A stretch of 7,007 bases of DNA from Globobulimina sp. (Eukaryota > Foraminifera > Rotaliida). Shown piece by piece: positions 1 through 5,990 of this stretch; within the stretch, counting starts at the first letter, position 1; each line of letters opens with the position of its first letter. The notes below the pieces were generated by a model. The model searched no databases. It saw only the letters and a program-made list of their open reading frames with translations, and had not been told where the DNA came from. The stretch covers positions 1 to 7,007 of the forward strand of contig PIVH01000209.1 in assembly GCA_003354225.1 (NCBI GenBank), read 5' to 3'. Made by a program: the position numbers and the translations under genes.

Positions 1-137
1 TTTTTTCCAAATAAATCCAACTAGCTCCATATTAAGTAAACAAAACCCATGGGAAGCTCAAAAAATCGCTTTTCCCAAGGGGATAAAGTAAAACAGCTTG
101 ATATACAATTCTTGTAACATCTTTTAGAGAAATAGAG

Positions 138-268
138 AAAACCTGTCATGTATGTGGTTTATCACAATCAATTGGTGCAATTTATATTGCCAAAAAAGTG
201 TAGGAACTGATGAATGTGGAGATTTAGGGAGTATTTCATTGCTACAGTTTTTTGTGGATGTAAATTAT
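138..268 (+). pseudogene. Short broken coding-like fragment with a Cys-x2-Cys motif
   Basis: I do not recognise this fragment. One frame reads K-T-C-H-V-C-G (cysteine codons at 144 and 153) and stays open to a TAG at 201. From about position 190 the neighbouring frame reads V-G-T-D-E-C-G-D-L-G and continues through S-I-S-L-L-Q-F-F-V-D-V-N-Y to about 268. The two frames meet at a run of six A (192-197), where a one-base indel would join them, giving a C-x2-C ... C-G pattern compatible with a small zinc-binding module. The second half recurs at 5739-5776 with changes that keep the reading frame, which supports a coding origin. No start codon or full gene is visible. It could be a relic exon, part of a mobile element 5' region, or chance. 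Confidence 0.3.
228..268. repeat. Dispersed direct repeat, copy 1 (41 nt)
   Basis: This stretch begins GGAGTATTTCATTG and ends TGTGGATGTAAATTAT. It matches 5739-5776 in the same orientation with one C/T substitution and one 3-nt length difference (TTTTTT against TTT). The copies lie about 5.5 kb apart and bracket the LINE and the pseudokinase gene. Flanking sequence is not obviously similar on either side. Confidence 0.75.
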
Positions 269-284
269 TTAACAAATACATTTC

Positions 285-734
285 GTGACACTCAAAAACT
301 TTTACAGATCCATTATAAAAACCATTCATCTCAAAACAAACTCTGCCTTAATAAATGAAATACTGTGCACGCTTTTTAATGTCTGGAATAGCACATATTG
401 CATCCCGTATTACTTCCGCCTGGGCTCTATAATCCCGATACTAAAAACACCAAAAGGATGCACGCCAAACCAGTATCGTCCCATAACTCTCCTACCTATA
501 ATATTTAAAGCGTACGAAAGATTGGTACTGTGGGAAATGTGCATCAAATACAAGTTCCGAGCAAACCTGCATATCTTGCAAGGTGGCAACCGCTCTAAGA
601 GAGGTGTGCCAGAACAGATAGGTGCACTAAACTTAATCGCTGAGACTGCCAAAATGCGTGATGTCCCTCTATACTGTGCACTGTTGGACATACGCAAAGC
701 CTTTGACACCGTTTGGAGGAAAGGCCTTATATAA
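285..734 (+). pseudogene. LINE reverse transcriptase, fingers and palm motif A (segment 1)
   Basis: This segment encodes the N-terminal part of a LINE reverse transcriptase, which copies element RNA at a nicked target site. Visible motifs are G-S-I-I-P-I-L-K, then N-Q-Y-R-P-I-T-L-L followed by F-K-A-Y-E-R-L-V (fingers motifs 1-2), the L-Q-G-G-N-R-S-K-R-G region, and palm motif A, C-A-L-L-D-I-R-K-A-F-D-T-V-W. The first catalytic Asp codon is at 687-689. The frame is open from about 273 but has no ATG at a sensible place; the GTG at 285 is just the first start-like codon. It ends at TAA 732-734, while the homologous sequence carries on in the +1 frame, so this stop results from a frameshift. 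Confidence 0.85.
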
Positions 735-987
735 ACTGCACCACGACTTCGATATTCCTGTCCATATTTGCAAAATAATAAAAGCTATTTATAATGATTC
801 GCATGCGGCAATACGTGACATTCCATTCATATCCAATAAATTTATACTGCATAACGGAGTGTTGCAGGGATCTGTGCTATCTCCGGTGTTATACGCCGCG
901 TTTCTAAATGATATGATCTACAAACTACAGGCCTCCGGGAATGGTGCTTTCTCGCCCAATGAAAATGAAAAAATAGCATGTAAATAA
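715..987 (+). pseudogene. LINE reverse transcriptase, palm motif B (segment 2)
   Basis: This segment continues the palm domain in the frame shifted by one from segment 1. After the frameshift at about 717-733 it reads Y-K-L-H-H-D-F and then motif B, H-N-G-V-L-Q-G-S-V-L-S-P-V-L-Y, followed by F-L-N-D-M. In LINE polymerases the next block, some 30-40 residues on, should be the F/YADD catalytic box. Here the frame reaches N-E-N-E-K-I-A-C and stops at TAA 985-987 without it. The sequence that follows in another frame already belongs to the region after YADD, so the box appears to be deleted rather than merely mutated. Confidence 0.8.
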
Positions 988-1408
988 AATATCGCACCTG
1001 AATAAGTCAATAAAAATATGTGAGGAGCACAGCGTTAAATGGAATTATCGATTCAATAACAAAAAATGTATGACCATGATATACAATGACGATTCAATCA
1101 ATAAAAACAATCTCAATACGTACAATATAAATGATATAATCCTAATAAACCATGAATACCATGAAACTGATGCAATACACAAAAATAAACCCGCTCCAAT
1201 GATACTAATACAGAAACCGATAAACAATCAGATATTGGCAGTAAATATACATAACCAAATCCAAGCATACAGTAAAGAGGAAATACCCCCAAATCATCTA
1301 AAAATGTTCCTAAATCATATTAGTTTCTATAATGACATTACAAATAAACCATTCCCGACAATGTGGAATAATATGCGTTATGATCGCACATTTACGATTA
1401 AACAATGA
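986..1408 (+). pseudogene. LINE reverse transcriptase, post-YADD/thumb (segment 3)
   Basis: A third frame opens just after the deletion point and reads L-N-K-S-I-K-I-C-E-E-H-S-V-K-W-N, then N-N-K-K-C-M-T-M-I. This resembles the block that follows the YADD box in LINE polymerases, a helix and then a Lys/Cys-containing strand. The rest is Asn/Ile-rich and less conserved. The frame is open to TGA 1406-1408 and contains the ATG at 1070, but this is an internal Met, not a gene start. The conserved Y-L-G motif lies in the next frame, so a one-base indel is inferred near 1387-1408. Confidence 0.7.
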
Positions 1409-1842
1409 AAGACTAAACTGCACAACATTCATGCGGTACTTAGGTGCCATGCTGTGCAGCTATGACGCCACGAACTTAGTCTCCACTGAATACACCAATA
1501 AACACTTTCTGAAAAAACTTGACAACAAAGCCCGTATATTATCTGCATTGGATTTCAATCACGAGTATATATCCCTTGACGATAAAATCCGTATACTAAA
1601 AACGTTTTATTTGGTTTATACTGAGATCTTCGCTCAGGTCCTGGACAGTGATCAAATAAACCTAAAAGAGGCGACGCAAAAACAACTTGAAGCGATACGT
1701 AGACAGACCAATATCAAAAAGTTTATTCCAAAACAACTTTATCTGTGGGCTGGAATACCCACACCATCCGAAAGATGGATTTCCTTGAAACTTGTCTTTT
1801 ATTGGAAACTACTAAATATGCCCAATGTCTCCTTAATTGCAT
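1390..1842 (+). pseudogene. LINE reverse transcriptase, thumb and connection (segment 4)
   Basis: This frame continues the pol protein after the third lesion. It reads N-N-E-R-L-N-C, then F-M-R-Y-L-G-A-M-L, matching the conserved 'YLG' block of the LINE thumb. After that come helices rich in charged residues, including N-K-A-R-I-L-S-A-L and K-I-R-I-L-K-T-F-Y, and then P-K-Q-L-Y-L-W-A-G-I-P-T-P, typical of the connection before the C-terminal domains. It ends at TAA 1840-1842. The next segment begins at once in the +1 frame (H-K-W-A-Q-L), so another single-base indel is inferred at about 1825-1842. Confidence 0.75.
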
Positions 1843-3276
1843 AAATGGGCGCAACTGTCGCATATTAATCACCATAAATTATATAAACAGTATGCAGCGT
1901 TGAGAGATAGATGGCTGCCGCCAGCCAACCAAATAGTACATAATGGTGTCCAAATGATAGATCCCTTTGAAAGTGTTGCTGAACAGCATGAGCTACGACC
2001 AATTATAATAAAAGCGCAGCACAAACACATCCTAAGCACGTTAAATGAATATCACCCTCTAAAAATAATTAATCATATAACAAGTGATTATAAACCAATG
2101 AATATGTATGAAATGGAAGAATTAGCGGATTATATTAAATTAACAATGATTGAATCTTACCGTGCGTTATTCTATAATTTTAACCAAAAAGATCCATTCT
2201 GTAATCTATGCAATTGTAATATTAACAAACCATTGGAGCTGCACCTTGCAGTACTTTGTCCCATATTGAATGAACTACGCCAAGAATATTGGTATCATGC
2301 GAGCTTCACCTTTGCCAAAAATGGATCCGAGATAAACAAAATCCACAATCAACTGTATATGCAGAGATTGATTGAACTTTGCCGTAATGTTAATGTCAAT
2401 AAATCGCAATTCTGGAAGCTTCTCTGTGGCGCCAATATCTACAAAACAGAGTCCAATGAGTTTGTATACCAGCACCAGCAGATAAATATAAATATCAACA
2501 AATACACTTTATATCGCAATTTAATATCCCAAACACACCGATGGATCCATAATGTATACCGCATCAATCAGAACACATTGAACTTAAACAGAATGAGAAA
2601 TCAGCACATAACCATGATGTCCATGATGCCATTATACCATACACGCAGCAGAAATATCAGAGAATGGAACGCTGCTAAACATCGATTAAAACAAAGTGAC
2701 CTCATAATAGCCACAGACTCCTCACATGAACCAAGGACAAATACCACGGGAATTGGCATTTTCATATTAGATAATAATACAATTCACTGTTTTGCACAAC
2801 CAATTGGTGCCCAAACTAATCACTTTGGCGAATTATTTGCGATCCATAAATCCAAATTCCTTATCAATTACTGTAAGATTGATACAAGCAATCGCAGGAA
2901 AGTCATATTTACTGATTCTTTGTATAATTTTATGCCACTAATAACTACGCCTCGCAACCTAGATAAATTAGCACATTCTAATCTGTTCATAAACACACAA
3001 AAATACATAAAAAGAAGTGAAAGTATATTATGGAAAGTAAAATCCCATACCAAACCAAAGCAGCAACCATTTAATAATGTAGCAGATAAACTAGCAGAGA
3101 TTGGAAGAATGCATTCCAATAACTCAAACTATATCGATATCACTTTTAACTCTGTACAATATGCCAAATACAAATCATTCCACTTTACAAATGGTATCTC
3201 CTTTGATACCATAAACAACCTCGCCGGGATGTTCAAGCAATCGGTGAGTATGGAGCCAGACTTACTACCTGGCTGA
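1837..3276 (+). pseudogene. LINE pol C-terminal half: CCHC zinc knuckle plus RNase H
   Basis: This is one uninterrupted frame of 479 codons, best read as the 3' half of the broken pol gene rather than a separate gene, since its first codon is a TTG right after an in-frame stop. Counting from there, residues 122-141 form a C-x2-C-x10-H-x4-C zinc knuckle, a nucleic-acid-binding element common after the LINE polymerase. Residues about 290-425 are a type I RNase H, which degrades RNA in RNA:DNA hybrids. Asp294 lies in I-I-A-T-D-S-S, Glu332 in H-F-G-E-L-F-A-I, Asp360 in I-F-T-D-S-L-Y, His404 in K-V-K-S-H, and Asp417 in N-V-A-D-K-L-A. All catalytic residues are present. The frame ends at TGA 3274-3276. 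Whether it is expressed cannot be told. Confidence 0.8.
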
Positions 3277-3542
3277 ATGTGCCCCTACTACCATTAAGTA
3301 AACGATATATTCCAAAAGATAACTATATGTTTGCTATAGGTTTGTCTTCAGTTTGTTCTGGGTTTGTTATAACTTTGTCTTGGGTTTGCAAATCCATAGA
3401 GTCAGTCGGTATAAGTATTTATGCATTAACGCAGGATTATAATTATCATGGTTGCATGCACTGTTATTGCAACTTATTGCTATGGATATACATTATATTG
3501 CGATGCATTGAAATCATCATTCAGGAAAAACAGGCAGCTTGA
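3231..3542 (+). pseudogene. Degenerate fragment resembling a retroelement protein tail
   Basis: Overlapping the end of the RNase H frame, a different frame reads A-I-G-E-Y-G-A-R-L-T-T-W-L-N-V-P-L-L and then Y-M-F-A-I-G-L. About 20 residues later comes V-C-K-S-I-E-S-V-G-I-S-I-Y-A-L-T-Q. From memory, some retroelement-associated proteins carry a tail with a 'WL..P' block, an 'RLGL' block and a C-x-C-G-x-x-x-D-x-x-G-x-H-A-L-x-C zinc-like motif, and this looks like a worn copy with most metal ligands lost. A T/G-rich run at about 3340-3390 separates the two parts. It may be the decayed C-terminus of the same pol gene after another frameshift, or a second inserted fragment. The link to a known family is tentative. 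Confidence 0.4.
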
Positions 3543-4003
3543 ATCCAAGCAATATATATTTCTGCCATCCTTTTTTGCATGTGTATTACCATCTGATGCA
3601 TGCATATTTGCATTGAACAATTTTTATTGTTATGGGAAATAATCCATTGATGTATCATCATGATTATGTGTATCCGCGTGATTGAAACTTTGTCGATACA
3701 AAAAAACGTACTTTAAGCTTGATTCAAACAAAATACATATAATTATTATATAACATATATAGTCACTTTATCAAGAATAGAACATGCTAAATGCAGATGC
3801 AGTGAAACAACAGAAAAACTGTATACTGTATACAGAAACAACATTGTTCACGGTTCACCATCAGAATAATATAAAATTAAAGAGTTTGTATGAATTGTAA
3901 TATGAATAATTTTGCTTTTTAAGAAATTAAAATTAATTATGAATTAATAACATCTACGAAAAAAAAAATAATGAAAAAACATAACGTAATTAAACACTTA
4001 TTC
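3543..4003. other. AT-rich intergenic region
   Basis: I see no convincing gene here. The first part (to about 3640) has short open stretches with Cys and Phe, but they carry no recognisable motif. The rest is A/T-rich with homopolymer runs, including A-rich runs near 3960-3970. It would hold the 3' flank of the minus-strand pseudokinase gene. I found no tRNA-like cloverleaf or clear polyadenylation signal close to that gene's stop. The one distinct structure is a short palindrome at 3819-3835. Confidence 0.6.
3819..3835. repeat. 17-nt perfect odd palindrome
   Basis: The sequence is CTGTATAC-T-GTATACAG, with two 8-nt arms that are exact reverse complements around one central base. It lies in A/T-rich intergenic DNA, where short palindromes often arise by chance, so no function is assigned. 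Confidence 0.5.
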
Positions 4004-5118
4004 TTATTTTTTATCATTAACACCTTTTCCTTCTCTTTTCCAATAAAAATATTCCTTTTTATCTCCATAATATTCCTCTGCTTTAACTAATTTTTGTCTT
4101 TTTTTTTTATTTTGGATTTTTTGATTTTTATCAATTTTATTTGAATCATTCTTCGATTTCGCATTTTCTTTCCTTTCATTAAATTTATTCGTTTCTTTTT
4201 TTAATTCTTTCTGATCATTGATTAATAAATGTTTCCTCTCTTGTTCTAAAATTTTATGTTTATTTATCAATTGTTTTTGATGATGTTTGTACATCGTAAC
4301 ATAAATAGTTTCATCTCTATTTATTACATCATGACTAACATTATTATCAGTCATCCATTCATGATTTAAGGCTTTCTTTGCAGTCATTTGATTGGATAAT
4401 AATTTAGTTATAAAGTCATTTGCTAAATTACTAATTCTCACGTTTTCAGATACAATATTTAATTGCCCGGTTAACAAAAACAATGTCAATTTACCGATAC
4501 TCCACAAATCAAATGATTTTAATTCCCTTCCTTTAAAATAATTTCTTTTATTTTTGATTGGCGGTAATTGCCAACAACAATTTAATAATTTATTATTTAC
4601 ATCCATTATTAGAGTATGATTGGTTGCAAATTGAATGGTATTAAACTCAGTCAATAACACTTTATCGATATCTTTATTATTCATATCAATTTTGACAGAT
4701 TCCGGTGATATATCCAAATGAATAATGTTGTTTTCATGCAACACATTTACAGCAACTAATAACTGCCCAATCCACGACCTAATGATATATTCATTCATTA
4801 TAATATTTTTATTTTTATCTTTTAATAAAATATCCCATAATGAATATGTATGTTTATGTGCATTATTATCACTATTTATTCCCTCAAATAATACACCATC
4901 TGAACCTTTAATGAGTTTTGAAAATATTAAATTATTCCGATTATATCTTAAAACGGGAGATATATTATTTACATTCTTAATTATTTTACTTATTAATAAT
5001 ATATTTTCTAACTCGTTACCATTTAATGATAATAAATGATTGATAAATTGATTAATTTTCATATATTGTACTCGTAATTGCTTTTTCTTTATACCTTCAA
5101 TGTCAGTTTTATTTAATT
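4004..5118 (-). CDS. Exon 2: pseudokinase domain and basic C-terminal tail
   Basis: The frame is open upstream to position 5155, where a GTG follows a stop, but the first in-frame ATG (Y-M-K) lies about 30 residues in. Kinase subdomains are seen from V (Y-S-L-W-D-I-L-L) and VIa (Q-L-L-V-A-V-N-V-L-H) through VIb (H-L-D at 4720-4712), VII (T-E-F-N near 4651-4640), IX (D-L-W-S-I-G, then F-L-L-T-G-Q) and XI (L-N-H-E-W-M). The N-lobe is not recognisable by motif. The last 120 residues hold many Lys, Glu, Gln and Asn and end K-G-V-N-D-K-K. Ser/Thr-kinase ancestry is clear. Catalytic activity is doubtful because the DFG Asp is replaced by Glu and the Asn that binds metal by Ser. Confidence 0.75.
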
Positions 5119-5676
5119 CTGATCGAATTTGTTTATGTTTTGTTAGGTTTGTCACAAATTAATAAATATTTAACTTCGTTTTTTTAGTTTTTGTGGTTTG
5201 GAACCCATTTCATTGCGTTTTCTTTTCCTGTTTTTTAATTTTCTAATTGGATGTATTGAATATTGAAGTTTATTATTATTTGTAATGGTATTTGTGTTTG
5301 TGTTTGTATTCGTATTCTTGTTGTTGTTGTTTTGTTTCTCATCCATAATATGATCGATATCATCATCCTCGTCATCAGACGCATCGCTGTCATCGTAGCC
5401 GTCATGATTATCATTGTTGTCATCAGACGTATTATTATCATCGCTGTCATCGCTGTCATCGTTATCATGGTTGTGATTATTATCATCTTTTGCCTCGTTG
5501 TAAAATTGGATAATTAAATTATTATCTCCGACGACATTGTAATCGCCACAGAGAGTCATACTATTGCCATCACCAACTACAGCATTGTGAATATAGTAAT
5601 CGCCAAACACAGTATTTTCGCCTAATGCCACTTTAGCGTTATCTATAAGATTCGGCAGAGATAACTTTTTGCCCAT
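4004..5676 (-). CDS. Two-exon gene (predicted): Gly/Asn-repeat, low-complexity, pseudokinase protein
   Basis: Exon 1 (5676-5175) starts at a true ATG and exon 2 is 5118-4004; joining them across a 56-nt GT-AG intron gives about 538 residues with no frame break. Residues 19-57 contain Gly-Asp/Glu-x-Asn repeats (GENTVF, GDGNSM, GDYNVV, GDNNLI). About 60-140 are Asp/Asn- and Asn/Thr-rich, and about 145-168 are strongly basic. The kinase C-lobe follows: S-L-W-D-I-L-L, an H-L-D-I-S-P-E-S catalytic loop (Asp about residue 303), T-E-F-N in the DFG position, S-F-D-L-W-S-I-G and K-K-A-L-N-H-E-W-M. A normal kinase has HRDLKPEN and DFG. Here the loop Lys and Asn are Ser and the DFG Asp is Glu, and no Gly-rich loop is visible. 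I infer a pseudokinase, perhaps a binding or scaffold module. The tail (about 120 residues) is Lys/Glu/Gln/Asn-rich and probably helical. If the intron is not real, exon 2 has no ATG at its 5' end. Confidence 0.6.
5119..5174 (-). other. Candidate 56-nt GT-AG intron joining the two exons
   Basis: On the minus strand the donor is CGAA|GTTAAA and the acceptor GATCAG|AATTAA. Removing this A/T-rich segment eliminates the exon-1 stop codon, which straddles the donor, and joins the frames in phase 1 with a Lys codon formed across the junction. It explains why the downstream kinase frame has no ATG near its 5' end. The length is close to the 60-70 nt introns in the plus-strand gene. The donor is weak beyond GT, so two separate genes remain possible. 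Confidence 0.5.
5175..5676 (-). CDS. Exon 1: RHIM-like Gly/Asn repeat plus acidic low complexity
   Basis: The ATG at 5676-5674 opens a frame that, unspliced, would encode 168 residues and stop at 5170. The first 18 residues are ordinary (M-G-K-K-L-S-L-P-N-L). Residues 19-57 hold five glycines in a G-[DE]-x-[NY]-x-[VIM] pattern, at 19, 25, 35, 44 and 50. The best unit, N-V-V-G-D-N-N-L-I, has the G-x-x-N-x-hydrophobic spacing of RHIM amyloid cores. After Y-N-E-A-K come about 50 residues of Asp/Asn/Ser, then an N-T-N-T-N-T tract, then a Lys/Arg-rich end that may act as a nuclear-localisation signal. The repeat could equally be a short beta-solenoid. Confidence 0.65.
5283..5488. repeat. Imperfect microsatellite tracts inside exon 1
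   Basis: On the plus strand, 5283-5335 is a GTGTTT/GTATTC/GTT tract, encoding Asn-Thr repeats on the minus strand. About 5350-5488 is an imperfect ATC/GTC trinucleotide tract, encoding Asp/Asn/Ser. Both keep the triplet phase of the minus-strand gene, which fits coding low complexity that grows or shrinks in whole codons. They also create spurious hydrophobic frames on the other strand. Confidence 0.7.
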
Positions 5677-5738
5677 TGAGAATAAATGTTTTCGAGACTA
5701 AATAAAGTCAGACAACTTGACACACAATCATCTTTTAC

Positions 5739-5776
5739 GGAGTATTTCATTGTTACAGTTTGTGGATGTAAATTAT
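5739..5776. repeat. Dispersed direct repeat, copy 2 (38 nt)
   Basis: This copy matches 228-268 with one substitution and three fewer T. Read in the frame S-I-S-L-L-Q-F-V-D-V-N-Y, the substitution is silent (CTA/TTA, both Leu) and the gap removes exactly one Phe codon. Sequence on either side is not similar to that around copy 1. Confidence 0.75.
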
Positions 5777-5815
5777 AGTAAACAAAAAGATATTATGTTT
5801 ATATTTTATATTATG

Positions 5816-5887
5816 TAGATAATGGGATATAGATAATGTATATGCCGAAGTGGGCAATTATGACTTTACATGGTCCTCCAAATCATC
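5816..5887 (+). pseudogene. Partial duplicate of hydrolase exon 4 (72 nt)
   Basis: This segment matches 6858-6950 in the same orientation with one mismatch and a single 21-nt gap. The gap lies between two CGA triplets in exon 4 (6888-6890 and 6909-6911), as expected for a slippage-type deletion, and removes seven codons without changing frame. The copy reads W-D-I-D-N-V-Y-A-E-V-G-N-Y-D-F and runs on in frame to a TAA at 5973-5975. It lies upstream of the gene it resembles, so it is a relic of a paralogue or a local duplication, not an exon in normal order. Confidence 0.8.
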
Positions 5888-5990
5888 TAAATTTAAATCA
5901 AACGATGGAACTTCAGTACCATTGAAATGTCAGTACCATGTGTATTGGTGGTGGTTATCGGTGAAACAGTTTTAAAAAGATTTGATTTAA

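Larger units (their letters stand above)
285..3276 (+). mobile_element. Decayed LINE (non-LTR) retrotransposon pol region
   Basis: Successive plus-strand frames encode, in the standard LINE order, reverse transcriptase fingers/palm, thumb and connection, a CCHC zinc knuckle and a type I RNase H. A C-terminal RNase H is known in LINE groups such as I, Tad, R1, LOA and Ingi; I cannot assign the clade by eye. No apurinic-type endonuclease or gag-like ORF1 is recognisable upstream, and the open frame begins only at about 273, so the copy looks 5'-truncated, although the window start limits this. Lesions are frameshifts near 717-733, 1387-1408 and 1825-1842 and a deletion near 976-990. No poly(A) tail or target-site duplication is clear at the 3' end. 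Confidence 0.85.
5677..5990. other. Intergenic region between divergent genes, with two repeat copies
   Basis: This segment separates the minus-strand pseudokinase gene from the plus-strand hydrolase-like gene, so promoters for both would be expected here; I see no clear TATA or initiator element. It contains the second copy of the short dispersed repeat (5739-5776) and a 72-nt copy of hydrolase exon 4 (5816-5887). A small 10-nt direct repeat, TCAGTACCAT, occurs at 5913-5922 and 5929-5938. Confidence 0.6.

Noticed and set aside
410-709. Minus-strand open frame of about 99 codons
   Set aside because: It lies opposite the clear RT motifs and has no recognisable motif of its own.
700-1850. Programmed frameshifting or stop recoding to explain the broken RT frames
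   Set aside because: The breaks fall at several unrelated places inside conserved domains, one with a deletion, and stops of all kinds are respected elsewhere; decay is simpler.
285-3276. Bacterial retron, group II intron or LTR/viral polymerase
   Set aside because: The order RT, CCHC knuckle, RNase H and the motif style (Y-R-P-I-T-L-L, A-F-D-T-V-W) fit LINEs. No LTRs, protease, integrase, maturase domain or msr/msd structure is seen.
4725-5039. Plus-strand Phe/Ile-rich frame
   Set aside because: It is antisense to the kinase domain, whose motifs are clear, and the composition follows from the A/T-rich opposite strand.
5235-5486. Minus-strand Met/Ile/Thr-rich frame
   Set aside because: It is a shifted reading of the same trinucleotide repeats. 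The frame with the ATG at 5676 has non-repetitive sequence at both ends and is preferred.
5263-5517. Plus-strand frame rich in Ile/Val/Cys that looks like a membrane protein
   Set aside because: It is the antisense reading of the Asp/Asn and Asn/Thr codon repeats of the minus-strand gene and has no other support.
228-5776. The two 38-41 nt repeats as target-site duplications of one large insertion
   Set aside because: They are too long and not identical, and the intervening DNA holds an unrelated spliced gene as well as the LINE, so a single insertion is not supported.
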